This document shows positions 25,654-34,544 of a stretch of DNA of 64,000 bases, one piece after another; positions within the stretch are counted from its first letter, which is position 1, and every line of letters begins with the position of its first letter. The translations under genes were made by a program, and so were the position numbers. The notes beneath the pieces are model-generated. The model ran no database searches, was not told the DNA's origin, and worked only from the letters and a program-made list of their open reading frames with translations. This stretch comes from Paracoccaceae bacterium (GTDB lineage: Bacteria; Pseudomonadota; Alphaproteobacteria; Rhodobacterales; Rhodobacteraceae). Location of the stretch: contig DOOI01000213.1 in assembly GCA_003512825.1 (NCBI GenBank), positions 9,164 to 73,163 on the forward strand, read 5' to 3'.

Positions 25654-26997
25654 TCAGGTGGTGACTTCCTCAACCGCCGTCTTGATCGTGTCAATGGTTT
25701 GATCAAGCATCCCCTGGCTTTCGGCCTCCGCCATAATCCGGATCAAGGGCTCCGTGCCCGACTTCCGGATCAAGATACGCCCGCCTTGGCCCAAAGCGGT
25801 TTCTGCGGCATGGATCGCGTCCTTTACCCGGTCGCTTTCCAAGGGTGTTTGCCCGGGCTTATAGCGAACATTGACCAGTTTTTGTGGTACAGGCGCAAAT
25901 ACCCGTGTCAAAGCCGAGGCAGGCTTGCCGCTTTCAATCAAGGCCGCCAGCACCTGCAGGGCGCCGACCAAACCATCGCCCGTTGTCGCGTGATCGGTCA
26001 TCACGATATGTCCGGATTGTTCGCCACCAAGGTTTAGCCCCAGCTCGCGCATCCGCTCAACAACATAGCGGTCCCCTACATTTGTGCGCTCAAGTCCAAC
26101 GCCCAAATTGTTCAAGTGCCGTTCGAATCCGAGGTTCGACATAACAGTCGCCGCGACGGCTCCACCTTTTAGCAAACCTTCTTTAGCCCAGCGTGTCGCG
26201 ATCAACGCCATGATCTGATCGCCATCCGCAACATGCCCGGTTTCGTCAATCACCAACAACCGATCCGCATCGCCATCCAGACACAAACCAATATGTGCTC
26301 CAGTCTCACGTACCTTTGCGGCCGCAGCCTCAGGATGGGTTGAGCCACAGTTTTCGTTGATGTTCAGACCATTTGGAGACACCCCGATCGTGATGATCTC
26401 CGCACCCAATTCCCACAATACTGTCGGCGCAGCGCGGTAAGCGGCGCCATTGGCGCAATCCAACACAATCTTGAGGCCATCCAGCCGAAGCTGTCGTGGA
26501 AAGGTTGTTTTGGAATATTCCACGTATCTGCCCAAAGCATCGTCAAGCCGTTTGGCGCGGCCAATGTTTTGTGGTTGTGCAGGCGTAACGCCAGCGGCGA
26601 AAAGCGCTTCAATCGACAATTCATCCGCATCAGAAAGCTTAAATCCGTCAGGCCCGAAAAACTTGATCCCGTTGTCATCGGCGGGGTTATGGCTTGCAGA
26701 AATCATCACCCCCAAGTCAGCCCGCATAGACCGGGTCAACCATCCCACAGCCGGTGTCGGGACAGGCCCCAGCAAAAAAACGTTCATCCCAGTAGACGTG
26801 AACCCGGCAGTCAAAGCGGTCTCAAGCATATAGCCTGAAAGTCGGGTATCTTTCCCTATCACTACCCTATGCTCGGCTTGGTCATGACGAAAGTGCCGCC
26901 CTGCAGCAGCAGCCAGCCGCAAAGCGACTTCTGCGGTCATCGGATAGGTGTTCGCCCGACCGCGCACGCCATCGGTTCCAAAAAGAGAACGGGTCAT
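25654..26997 (-). CDS. glmM: Phosphoglucosamine mutase GlmM
   Basis: This 447-aa enzyme interconverts glucosamine-6-phosphate and glucosamine-1-phosphate on the way to UDP-GlcNAc. It opens [11 protein letters not shown]; the phosphoserine motif [15 protein letters not shown] lies near residue 100, the metal motif DGDADR near residue 242, the sugar loop GGEQSGH near residue 325 and [10 protein letters not shown] near residue 410. The ATG ending at 26997 follows GGAGG. It sits 88 bases after the split capD gene, so UDP-GlcNAc supply may be linked to polysaccharide assembly. Confidence 0.93.
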   Translation of the reverse strand: MTRSLFGTDGVRGRANTYPMTAEVALRLAAAAGRHFRHDQAEHRVVIGKDTRLSGYMLETALTAGFTSTGMNVFLLGPVPTPAVGWLTRSMRADLGVMISASHNPADDNGIKFFGPDGFKLSDADELSIEALFAAGVTPAQPQNIGRAKRLDDALGRYVEYSKTTFPRQLRLDGLKIVLDCANGAAYRAAPTVLWELGAEIITIGVSPNGLNINENCGSTHPEAAAAKVRETGAHIGLCLDGDADRLLVIDETGHVADGDQIMALIATRWAKEGLLKGGAVAATVMSNLGFERHLNNLGVGLERTNVGDRYVVERMRELGLNLGGEQSGHIVMTDHATTGDGLVGALQVLAALIESGKPASALTRVFAPVPQKLVNVRYKPGQTPLESDRVKDAIHAAETALGQGGRILIRKSGTEPLIRIMAEAESQGMLDQTIDTIKTAVEEVTT

Positions 26998-27085
26998 CAA
27001 ACCTCCAAAACTTACTTATGCGGGCCTAGCGCAGACAAGGCCGTGCTGTCTAGCACGCCCTACGCATCCGTTTGTCGGATTTGGC

Positions 27086-28135
27086 TTACGCGATCGCTGT
27101 CGGCGAAACTATGCTGCCTTCAAGCTCTTGATGATGATACCCATCGACCCGCGTCGAAACGAGCGCGCGAAGCCGCTCTGCATCTCCTGCGTCAATCGAG
27201 GCATTCAACTCTTTCAGCATTGCCGCGACTTCAATTTGGCTCAGCCGTGCTTCTTGTGCGCGCAAAATCTTGTTATGCGGCGTTGCCTGAAGGCTGGCAT
27301 CGTCGATCAAGAGCTCTTCGTACAGTTTTTCACCTGGGCGAAGGCCTGTGATCTCAATCGCGATGTCGCCTTCACCTGTCGCGGGATCTTTCACGCGACG
27401 CCCGGCAAGATGTATCATCTGTTTGGCAATATCGATAATGCGGCGAGGCTCGCCCATATCCAAAACAAACACATCGCCCCCCCGCGCATAGGCGCCTGCG
27501 AGTAGCACAAGCCGAGCGGCCTCCGGGATCGTCATGAAAAACCGGGTCACCTCCGGATGTGTCACTGTAACAGGCCCACCTGCTTCGATCTGTTGCTGAA
27601 AGAGCGGCAAAACCGAGCCCGACGATCCAAGCACATTGCCAAATCGCACCATCGCATAACGGGTTGTTTGTGCACGGCTCGCCAAATCCTGTACCACCAA
27701 CTCTGCCATGCGCTTGGTTGCGCCCATGATATTGGTCGGACGCACGGCCTTGTCGGTCGAAACAAGAATGAACCGCTCCACATTCGCCAATTGTGCGGCT
27801 TCTGCAACGATCTGTGTGCCCATAACGTTGTTACGCGCCCCTTCCAGTTCGTTCTCTTCCACCAAAGGAACGTGTTTATAGGCGGCCGCATGTAAAACGA
27901 TCTCAACACGCTCATCGCGCAGCACTGCTGCGACGCGCGCCTTGTTCGTAACAGACCCCAACCGCGTCGTGACGGGAATTCCAGCCTGCGCTGCGCGCCC
28001 GCGCAGCTCTCGATCAATCTGATAAAGGGCTAATTCGCCTTGCTCAAAAAGCACGATCCTTGCGGGCTTGCAGTCCAGCAATTGGCGGCAAAGTTCCGAA
28101 CCGATCGAGCCTCCAGCCCCGGTTACCATGATCAC
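27086..28135 (-). CDS. capD: CapD/FlaA1-type nucleotide-sugar 4,6-dehydratase, C-terminal fragment (frameshifted)
   Basis: This 349-aa frame carries the complete extended-SDR domain of CapD/WbpM-type UDP-GlcNAc-type 4,6-dehydratases. It has TGAGGSIGSEL at the start and the S-M-K type catalytic region ILVSTDKAVRPTNIMGATKRMAEL near residue 140. It overlaps the N-terminal fragment by 4 bases. The same frame reads upstream as PEIAKAYAGR, the normal linker that the N-terminal frame lacks. A GTG at 28135 overlaps the upstream stop, so coupled re-initiation could still yield a soluble enzyme. One missing base near 28164 explains the split. Confidence 0.85.
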   Translation of the reverse strand: MIMVTGAGGSIGSELCRQLLDCKPARIVLFEQGELALYQIDRELRGRAAQAGIPVTTRLGSVTNKARVAAVLRDERVEIVLHAAAYKHVPLVEENELEGARNNVMGTQIVAEAAQLANVERFILVSTDKAVRPTNIMGATKRMAELVVQDLASRAQTTRYAMVRFGNVLGSSGSVLPLFQQQIEAGGPVTVTHPEVTRFFMTIPEAARLVLLAGAYARGGDVFVLDMGEPRRIIDIAKQMIHLAGRRVKDPATGEGDIAIEITGLRPGEKLYEELLIDDASLQATPHNKILRAQEARLSQIEVAAMLKELNASIDAGDAERLRALVSTRVDGYHHQELEGSIVSPTAIA

Positions 28136-28983
28136 GCGCCCAGCGTAGGCCTTTGCGATTTCTGGATTTCCAGATCAACGCGTGTGCGACCAAGCAATTC
28201 GTCGGGGTTTACCGTACGAAGGGCTTCTTCCATGCGCCCCGACATCATATCTACATAGGACGGCAAAACCTGCACATCCACCCCAAGCTGCTTGAGCAAA
28301 TCGGCAATCGCCGCCAACCGCTCTCCATTGACCGATGGCATAGCCAAGAGCACGCGCTCGACACCTTTCTTGGCCACCAATTCAGCGAGGCGTTTCGGTG
28401 AATAAACCGCCAAACCAGCCATCATCAGCCCTTGAAGGTGCAAGTTGTCGTCAACAAAAAAGACAGGCCTGACCTCCCTTGACGCGCGAAGAGCCGCACA
28501 AAGCTGCAGCCCGGCGGCCCCTGCGCCATAAATCGCCACAGGTTTACGGGCGTGATTGCGCTCGCCGAAATAGCTCAGCAAAAACACCACACCATACCGC
28601 GCGGCTAAAGCTGACGAGAAAAACAAAACGCCAAAAATAACTGGAACCGAGCGGGGACCAGACAACCCTAACAAGTAGCTGAAAATCATGGCAGCGGCAG
28701 AGAGGCAGGCTGCAGCGGCCGCCAACCTGACTGCTCCGCGGCCTTCCATCGCCGTCAGCTTCAGCCAAGGCAGCCTGAAGCCAATCGACAGCACCGCAGC
28801 GGCAAGTAACATGAAAGAAAAAAGCGGAAGATCGCCGTCAAGAACTTTGCTTGGCCACAAACTGCCATAGCGCAACGCATGTGCGAGATAGAGGCAAATG
28901 CCCACTAGCCCAATATCCATAACGCAATAAAGAACCGTTTTGGTCCGGCGCGGGAGACTATGAAGACGCTCAAAAATACGCAT
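28132..28983 (-). CDS. capD: CapD/FlaA1-type dehydratase, N-terminal membrane fragment (frameshifted)
   Basis: This 283-aa product is the N-terminal half of a WbpM/CapD-type protein. It has hydrophobic segments near residues 15-35, 50-70 and 85-125, then the non-catalytic Rossmann domain beginning KPVAIYGAGAAGLQLCAAL. It ends with ten residues out of the normal frame after VDLEI. Adding one C to the CC at the coding-strand equivalent of 28164-28165 joins VDLEI to PEIAKAYAGR and restores a 632-aa protein, the usual full length. The alternatives are a sequencing error or a real mutation. Confidence 0.85.
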   Translation of the reverse strand: MRIFERLHSLPRRTKTVLYCVMDIGLVGICLYLAHALRYGSLWPSKVLDGDLPLFSFMLLAAAVLSIGFRLPWLKLTAMEGRGAVRLAAAAACLSAAAMIFSYLLGLSGPRSVPVIFGVLFFSSALAARYGVVFLLSYFGERNHARKPVAIYGAGAAGLQLCAALRASREVRPVFFVDDNLHLQGLMMAGLAVYSPKRLAELVAKKGVERVLLAMPSVNGERLAAIADLLKQLGVDVQVLPSYVDMMSGRMEEALRTVNPDELLGRTRVDLEIQKSQRPTLGA

Positions 28984-29115
28984 CGATTTCGACTCAATCT
29001 AATAGATGGTGCTAATAAAAACCCTTTCTTCATAATCTTTTTGGTGAGTTGCAGCAACTCTGCATGGAAACAGCGGATCAAAAAACAGGCATAGATTTAC
29101 GCACTTGACATAAAT

Positions 29116-30129
29116 TTAGACAGACTCACGCTTTGTTCCCTGTGGGAGACCAGAGCCCAGATGAATCCGCCGCGCCACGCGCACCCAAAAATTCACGTCG
29201 ATAGACTCACGTGTGATCCATTCTTGGGTTGGCAACTCCAAACGAGGCGGGCATCGGCGGCGTTGCTGTCGAAAGAGCTCCGTATTTTTGGGTGCAAAGT
29301 GGCGATTAAGGGCTGCGATTTCCGAACGCGTAAAAATCGTTGAGACGCGGGTCGGCCCGTATTCAATACAAAAGGCAATCTGAGCGGCATCAATCAACAT
29401 CTGCGTGGGCATTTTGCCCCCTGCAACAGTCATTGCCGCCCAAGTTGCCAAAGCATTTGGTGAAGGATTGGCGCGCGTTTGGGTGAGTGCTTCGGTTTCG
29501 GCTTTTGGAAGAGTGATCCCGCAAAAGGCGAGCATTGCCCCAATTAGCCCTCCTGGGGCCCTGTTTAGGCGATCAAAAGCAACAAACTCTATTTCAGCTG
29601 CTGAAAACCCCTTTCTTACAGCGGCATAGATCTTTGCATAATCGCTCCAAAGACCATCGATCAAATGATCTTTCAACGCCAGCTCCACCAATGTCGGTGG
29701 CGCAGGCGGGATCCTGGACCGCGCAATTTCCAAATATACCGACTGAAGGAATTGCCATTGACCGCGCAGCACGCAAATTACCCGGACTTCCGTGTAGCCT
29801 GAAAACACATCCCGTAGCTGTGCCATATCCACTTGCCCGCCAGCGCCGCCACCACGCGAAAACTCCTCAGAGGATAGAAACAGGGTCACATTCTTGTCCT
29901 GCCAAGTCTGCGCCAACCGTTTGAGGCCCGCTTCCCCGCCATCGGGGTGAAAATAGGCAGAAGGCAAGCGGATATAATCCGTAAGCAACGCGTGATGCCC
30001 GGTATGGGGATGAAAACTTGGATAAATCAGCCCGTGACGCGCCAAAAGGTCCCGGTTCGCATGAAATGCATTTTGTAACGCAGTCGTGCCCGTTTTGTGG
30101 GTGCCAATGTGCAACACCAGCCTAGCCAT
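29116..30129 (-). CDS. Sulfotransferase-like protein
   Basis: This 337-aa protein has LVLHIGTHKTGTTALQNAF at the N-terminus, the 5'-phosphosulfate-binding P-loop-like motif of PAPS sulfotransferases. FLSSEEFSRG and RVICVLRGQWQFLQSVYLE follow, where the 3'-phosphate-binding region is expected. It starts within the end of the RgpF/WbsX-like gene, with an 8-base overlap. It probably adds sulfate to the surface polysaccharide. The acceptor is unknown. The ATG ending at 30129 is favoured because it begins just before the motif. Confidence 0.8.
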   Translation of the reverse strand: MARLVLHIGTHKTGTTALQNAFHANRDLLARHGLIYPSFHPHTGHHALLTDYIRLPSAYFHPDGGEAGLKRLAQTWQDKNVTLFLSSEEFSRGGGAGGQVDMAQLRDVFSGYTEVRVICVLRGQWQFLQSVYLEIARSRIPPAPPTLVELALKDHLIDGLWSDYAKIYAAVRKGFSAAEIEFVAFDRLNRAPGGLIGAMLAFCGITLPKAETEALTQTRANPSPNALATWAAMTVAGGKMPTQMLIDAAQIAFCIEYGPTRVSTIFTRSEIAALNRHFAPKNTELFRQQRRRCPPRLELPTQEWITRESIDVNFWVRVARRIHLGSGLPQGTKRESV

Positions 30130-32335
30130 CGCGCAGGGTCTCACTCAAGATGTCCAAATACGCACTGCCAAAGGTTTCAGACGGCTCCAGCACCGCTTTT
30201 TCTGCCCATTCATTCCATGCGTTGATAAATAGTTCTCCACGGTATGAGCTGGTGAAGCCTTGCTTTTGCAACCCGGTCAGCCACGCACGAAACGTCGCGG
30301 GCGATCCGCCGCGCGCAATATGCGCCGACAGGCCGCGCCGCGCGCTATTGTCCCAAGCGGGCATAATTCCAGCAATGGTGTTCTGCGGTAACGAAGACCG
30401 ATAGCGCTGCGAGAGCGATTTGCGGGCAACGGCAGCATAATCGTAGATCAACCCCTGAAATCCAGACGCGGGCCCCGCGTCTCCCATTTGATTGCCCAGC
30501 GGGCCCCCAAATAACAATTCCTCCGGCCCGACCAAACCATGCGGCGGCATCTCGACATAAAAATCCAAGCTTCCTTCGGGCACGGCCGCTTTGCCACGCA
30601 CATGGAACGCAACTGCCCCCAGTTCGACCTCACCAATTCCGGCTGTTCGCCACGCCGCGCGCATCCGGGAAATGTTTTTTGCTGGCTCCGGCATATCCTC
30701 AGGTCGATAAAGCACGAACCGTGGACGCGTTCCATCTGGTCGCGAATACCGCGGGTCGCGCATATAAGGCAGCGTGGAATGCACCAGTCGCGCTTCAAAT
30801 CCAGGCACATAGCACTGATTCAAGAGCACTTCCCCTGACAACCCATCCCAATTGCGCCGCCAACTTTCATTCGCCCAGCAGAGATAGAAAGGAAACTCGA
30901 TCTCGCGCCGATGCAGGAGGTTGTCCAAAGGCGCTTCCAAGACACGGTTAGGATCAAACCAGTAATGGTAGACGCAAAAGGCATCTATTCCGGCGCGCCG
31001 CGCCATTTTGGCCTGCGCCGCCAACACCTCTGTTGCACGCAAATCATAATAGCCCAATGCGCCGGGACGCATGGGTTGAATATGGCCGGGAAACGCCGAT
31101 TGCGCCTGATTGACAGCGCGCCACTCGGTATAACCCGCCCCCCACCATCGATCGTTTTCTGGGATCGGATGAAATTGCGGCAGGTAAAACGCACTTACAA
31201 AGCGCGGTTTTGGCAAAGCCACTGGGGATTGGGCTGCCAATTCTGACATCTGGCGAATCTGCCAGTGCCCGGCCGCCGCCAAACCGCCGATCACGCGCTC
31301 CACTGCATGCGCGCGCGTTTCATCCACCTGCCCGGTTTCTGGCTCAAACAATTCTGGACCGATGCGGAGCGCCCGCAGCATCTGCAATATTGCGGGCTTA
31401 GCCCAATAGATCGACCCCGCAGGGAACCGAAACGCGCCAGCTGCCTCGACGGCTTCCACCCTTTGCAACAAGGCCTCGGTTTTCCCCCGATTGCCTCCCC
31501 ACCACGCACTAACTGGGTAGTTTTGCCCATCGGCGACCCAGATACCTGCGTCTCGGTCGGCCAAAAAGTAATCAAGTAATTTTGCCAAACCAGCTTTTGG
31601 CAAAACGCCCCCCACAAGGTGGTCGCGCCATTGGTCCCCATCTGGACGATGCGGAGACTTTTTCCCATGCAGCTTCAATACTGCTCGATATCCCTCAAAA
31701 GCGCCTGCATTCACCAGGTGAATGAAGGGTAATATGTCCCGACCATGATTCGGAACGGCCTGAACATGCGCCGAGGGAAACCTCTTCTTGATCTCTCGCG
31801 TCAGGGCTTCGGTTTCTGCGCCCCGCCAAGTCAACGTTACAAATAAATCATACGAGATATCCAACGCCGCAAAATGCGCTTCAAAGCTCTCCCATAAATC
31901 GGGGTAATAAAGATGGAGAGCAATCGCATAGGGGGCTTTTTCCCGCATCGGATCAAATCTAAGCGGCGGCAGGGTGTACTTTGGAAGGTTCTCCTGCGCG
32001 TGGCTTTTCAATGGTCTGCCTTCCGTCTGACCACGTTCCAGAAAATGCAAGAAGGGCGGCCGTCCCGAGTGTGCAACATCGGGATTTAGCGTCAGATAGC
32101 TTGCGGGTGAAAACTCTGGATTTGGCTGAAGCCCCATCCTTTCCCCCCATAATATAAAATGACGCAACGGAAAAATCCGAAATAGCGGATGCAGCCAAGG
32201 ATGCGCGCCCACATAGAAGGATGCATCGAACAAGCCGCTTGCGCTGGCCAGTTGTCGATAGCGTCGCTCCTCCGCGCGCAACCCGAAAAGCCGCAACGCC
32301 TTTTTCACTCGCGCCAACCAAACGGCACTTTGCAT
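30122..32335 (-). CDS. RgpF-type plus WbsX-type polysaccharide protein
   Basis: This 737-aa protein has two parts. About residues 140-350 resemble rhamnan-synthesis protein F (IALHLYYPDLWESF, VPNHGRDILPFI, KLHGKKSPHRPDG). About residues 380-720 resemble the WbsX/GH99-like domain (SAFYLPQFHPIPENDRWWG, DAFCVYHYWF, INAWNEWAEKAVLEP). Such proteins occur in O-antigen and capsule loci and are treated as glycosyl-transfer or glycan-processing enzymes. The true start is the ATG ending at 32335; the 122 residues upstream in the same frame run into the permease gene and look non-coding. A stop overlap couples it with the sulfotransferase. Confidence 0.82.
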   Translation of the reverse strand: MQSAVWLARVKKALRLFGLRAEERRYRQLASASGLFDASFYVGAHPWLHPLFRIFPLRHFILWGERMGLQPNPEFSPASYLTLNPDVAHSGRPPFLHFLERGQTEGRPLKSHAQENLPKYTLPPLRFDPMREKAPYAIALHLYYPDLWESFEAHFAALDISYDLFVTLTWRGAETEALTREIKKRFPSAHVQAVPNHGRDILPFIHLVNAGAFEGYRAVLKLHGKKSPHRPDGDQWRDHLVGGVLPKAGLAKLLDYFLADRDAGIWVADGQNYPVSAWWGGNRGKTEALLQRVEAVEAAGAFRFPAGSIYWAKPAILQMLRALRIGPELFEPETGQVDETRAHAVERVIGGLAAAGHWQIRQMSELAAQSPVALPKPRFVSAFYLPQFHPIPENDRWWGAGYTEWRAVNQAQSAFPGHIQPMRPGALGYYDLRATEVLAAQAKMARRAGIDAFCVYHYWFDPNRVLEAPLDNLLHRREIEFPFYLCWANESWRRNWDGLSGEVLLNQCYVPGFEARLVHSTLPYMRDPRYSRPDGTRPRFVLYRPEDMPEPAKNISRMRAAWRTAGIGEVELGAVAFHVRGKAAVPEGSLDFYVEMPPHGLVGPEELLFGGPLGNQMGDAGPASGFQGLIYDYAAVARKSLSQRYRSSLPQNTIAGIMPAWDNSARRGLSAHIARGGSPATFRAWLTGLQKQGFTSSYRGELFINAWNEWAEKAVLEPSETFGSAYLDILSETLRDG

Positions 32336-32402
32336 ATCAAACTCCCTGTGGCTGCAACTGCCCCTAACTTGCCGAAGAGAAGTTTCCGCAAGGTTTCCGG
32401 AA

Positions 32403-33173
32403 CTAGGCTTCATGCAGAATTTCATGAGCATGGCGCAACAAAAGCGCCAATCCGATTGCCAACGGCACCAAGGCCGCCAAAGCCATAGAACCCGGTTCTG
32501 TCCAGGTCGCCTCATATGCCGGGTATAGCCCCGCGCGCACCTCCGAAACCGCGTGCACCAACGGATTGAACCCAAGCCAGTGATCATAAGGGTGCGGCAA
32601 GGTCTCGGGCAAAAACACCACTGCCGAGACCAAAAACAACGGGCGATTTGCGATTGACCATAATCGCTCCCAAATCGGGAAAGCCCCAAAGAGATAGGCA
32701 TTCAACACGCCCGTGCTGGCCCCCATCAACAGCGCCAGACCAAACCCTGTCGCCAAACGGATCGGATCAATCGCAATCATATCGCGACTCCAAAGCGTCA
32801 GACTGCCAAGGACCAATGTGATGATAATTGTCTGGGTCACGCTTGCCAGAAAGAGCCGCGCCAGCAATGCATCCATCCAACTCACCGCCGGATAGGCCAG
32901 CAAAGGCCGAGAAAACCGCAACGCCACGCCAATCTTTTGCGCCACATCCGAATAAAGCGCGAATGGCAAATAGCCTGTCGCATAAAACAACGCGAAATCC
33001 TGCCCCAAGGGGGGGCGATGAAAGGCTGCTGAAAACGCCAGCGATAACAACAAAACAGCGGCAATCGGCTCGAAAATCACCCATAAATAGCCGCCCCGCA
33101 ATCGCCCCTCCGAGCTGGCCATTTCGCGTAACAACAGGGCCAATATCGCTCGAATTGATGTGAAATGCGTCAT
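32403..33173 (-). CDS. kpsM: Polysaccharide ABC transporter permease (KpsM-like)
   Basis: This 256-aa ABC-2-type permease has about six hydrophobic segments (for example RGGYLWVIFEPIAAVLLLS and ARLFLASVTQTIIITLVLG). It is the inner-membrane export channel expected to pair with the KpsT-like ATPase encoded on the other strand. It is the first gene of the leftward half of the polysaccharide locus and diverges from the KpsE-like gene across 84 bases, which probably hold both promoters. The ATG ending at 33173 has no conflicting upstream start. Confidence 0.88.
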   Translation of the reverse strand: MTHFTSIRAILALLLREMASSEGRLRGGYLWVIFEPIAAVLLLSLAFSAAFHRPPLGQDFALFYATGYLPFALYSDVAQKIGVALRFSRPLLAYPAVSWMDALLARLFLASVTQTIIITLVLGSLTLWSRDMIAIDPIRLATGFGLALLMGASTGVLNAYLFGAFPIWERLWSIANRPLFLVSAVVFLPETLPHPYDHWLGFNPLVHAVSEVRAGLYPAYEATWTEPGSMALAALVPLAIGLALLLRHAHEILHEA

Positions 33174-33257
33174 GAGGCAGCTCGACTGTTAGGCAAATCT
33201 TTGCAGATCGAGGTCTAGTCTCGAAGCGTGAAGATTCTCCTAGCATCGGAGGAAAAT

Positions 33258-34157
33258 ATGCCACCCGCCGTCTTGAAAAAAACTGATCGGTCCGCAATCG
33301 GCCCTATGGGGCTGGCGAAACCGCATGTGCCGCCTCCGCTGCCTTTCCCGCCCTTGTCACCCGTCGAGGTGACGGCGCCAAGACCGTGGGCTGCTATCCC
33401 CGGCCTCGCTCGGATGAGGTTGCGGCACTGGGGCGTCGTGCTGTCTTTTCTATGCATCGTGCTCCTGCCTGGGGTTTGGGCGGGCTGGTATCTGACCCAG
33501 CGTGCAGCGGATCGCTATGTCGCGCATTTGGGCTTTGTCGTGCGCGCCGAAAGCAGCGTGCCCGGCGCAAGCCTTGCGGATGGCATGCCGGCTTTGGCGG
33601 CTCTGACCGGGGCAAGCACGCCTGATGCGGCGATTCTCGAAGAGTTCTTGGGCTCAACGGCGATTGTCGACCGTGTCGGACGTCAGATTGATCTTGTCGC
33701 GCTTTGGTCCCTGCCGGATCAAGATCGGCTTTTTGCTCTCTCACCAAATGCGACATTCGAAGATGTGGTGCAATTTTGGCCTCGAATGGTGCGGTTTTCA
33801 ACTCGTCCTGGCAGCGGATTGATCGGCTTGAAAGTCGCCGCTTTTCAGCCGCAGCATGCCCGCCAAATCGCTCTGGCCATTCAGGCGGAAAGCGCTCTCT
33901 TGGTAAATGAGCTCTCCCGTCAAGCAGAAGCCGAGGCCCTGCGTTCACGCAAGGAAGAGCGGGAAAATGCGGTCTTGCGGCTCACGTCTGCGCGGCAAGC
34001 TATGGCACAATTTCGGGCAACGAGCCGCCTTGTAGATCCCACTGCAGATATCGCAGGCGAGATGAATGTTTTAACTGACCTTCAGCGGCGCATGGCCGAC
34101 GAATCGGTCACCCTCGACATGTTGCGAAACGATGCAGAGGAGCGGCGAACAACGTGA
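33258..34157 (+). CDS. kpsE: KpsE/Wzz-type capsule export protein, truncated by in-frame TGA
   Basis: This 299-aa product is the first part of an inner-membrane polysaccharide co-polymerase/export adaptor. A proline-rich cytoplasmic start leads to a membrane helix (VVLSFLCIVLLPGVWAGWYL, residues 60-80), a periplasmic domain and then a coiled coil from about residue 230. Translation stops at TGA 34155-34157, but the same frame continues for 126 sense codons with matching coiled coil and a second membrane helix. A CGA-to-TGA change would explain it. The start at 33258 follows GGAGG. Without the C-terminal helix the protein is probably non-functional. Confidence 0.8.
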   Translation: MPPAVLKKTDRSAIGPMGLAKPHVPPPLPFPPLSPVEVTAPRPWAAIPGLARMRLRHWGVVLSFLCIVLLPGVWAGWYLTQRAADRYVAHLGFVVRAESSVPGASLADGMPALAALTGASTPDAAILEEFLGSTAIVDRVGRQIDLVALWSLPDQDRLFALSPNATFEDVVQFWPRMVRFSTRPGSGLIGLKVAAFQPQHARQIALAIQAESALLVNELSRQAEAEALRSRKEERENAVLRLTSARQAMAQFRATSRLVDPTADIAGEMNVLTDLQRRMADESVTLDMLRNDAEERRTT

Positions 34158-34538
34158 AACGATTCCGTAGCCGCTGCCCGGATTGCACAAACCGAAAAGC
34201 GCATCGCTGTCTTGCGCGACCGCATCGCGGCGGAACGGGAAAAGTTCGGTGGTCTGGCAGAGCGCGATTATTCCAAGCTTCTCGCAGAATATGAAAGCCT
34301 CGCCGTCGAACTGGACTTTGCCGAGAAATCCTATCTCGCAGCCCTCGCAGCCGAAGAAGTCGCTCGCACCGAAGCCCGCCGCCAAGGCCGCCACCTTGCC
34401 GTTTATGATCCGCCTCTTACGCCACAAAGCGCCGTCGAGCCCCGACGTGCGATACTCTTCTTCTCTGTCCTCGCTGCTGCAATGATGCTCTGGGCTGTAC
34501 TCACACTGGCAGGTTACGGCTTGAGGGATCGGATGTAG
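34158..34538 (+). pseudogene. kpsE: Remnant of the KpsE-like gene after the premature stop
   Basis: The frame after the TGA codes for a coiled coil (AQTEKRIAVLRDRIAAERE, then EYESLAVELDFAEKSYLAAL), the family's PP-containing junction (YDPPLTPQSAVEPRRA), a membrane helix (ILFFSVLAAAMMLWAVLTL) and a normal stop 6 bases before the kpsT start. It has no ribosome-binding site of its own near the join. The whole locus 33258-34538 is one gene split by a single codon. Confidence 0.8.
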
Positions 34539-34544
34539 CTGCCC

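Noticed and set aside
28164-28165. Programmed ribosomal frameshift in capD
   Set aside because: No slippery heptamer lies at the site and the required tRNA re-pairing is poor; deletion or sequencing error is more likely.
29046-29060. GAGTTGC-A-GCAACTC inverted repeat upstream of capD
   Set aside because: It is a 7-bp repeat in an AT-rich gap and may be an operator, but nothing nearby identifies a regulator.
30122-32701. N-terminal extension of the RgpF/WbsX frame by 122 codons
   Set aside because: The extension overlaps the permease gene and contains Cys/Trp/Arg-rich non-family sequence; the ATG ending at 32335 gives the expected start.
34155-34157. TGA in kpsE as a selenocysteine codon
   Set aside because: The family has no selenocysteine members and no SECIS-like hairpin was evident; a nonsense change is simpler.
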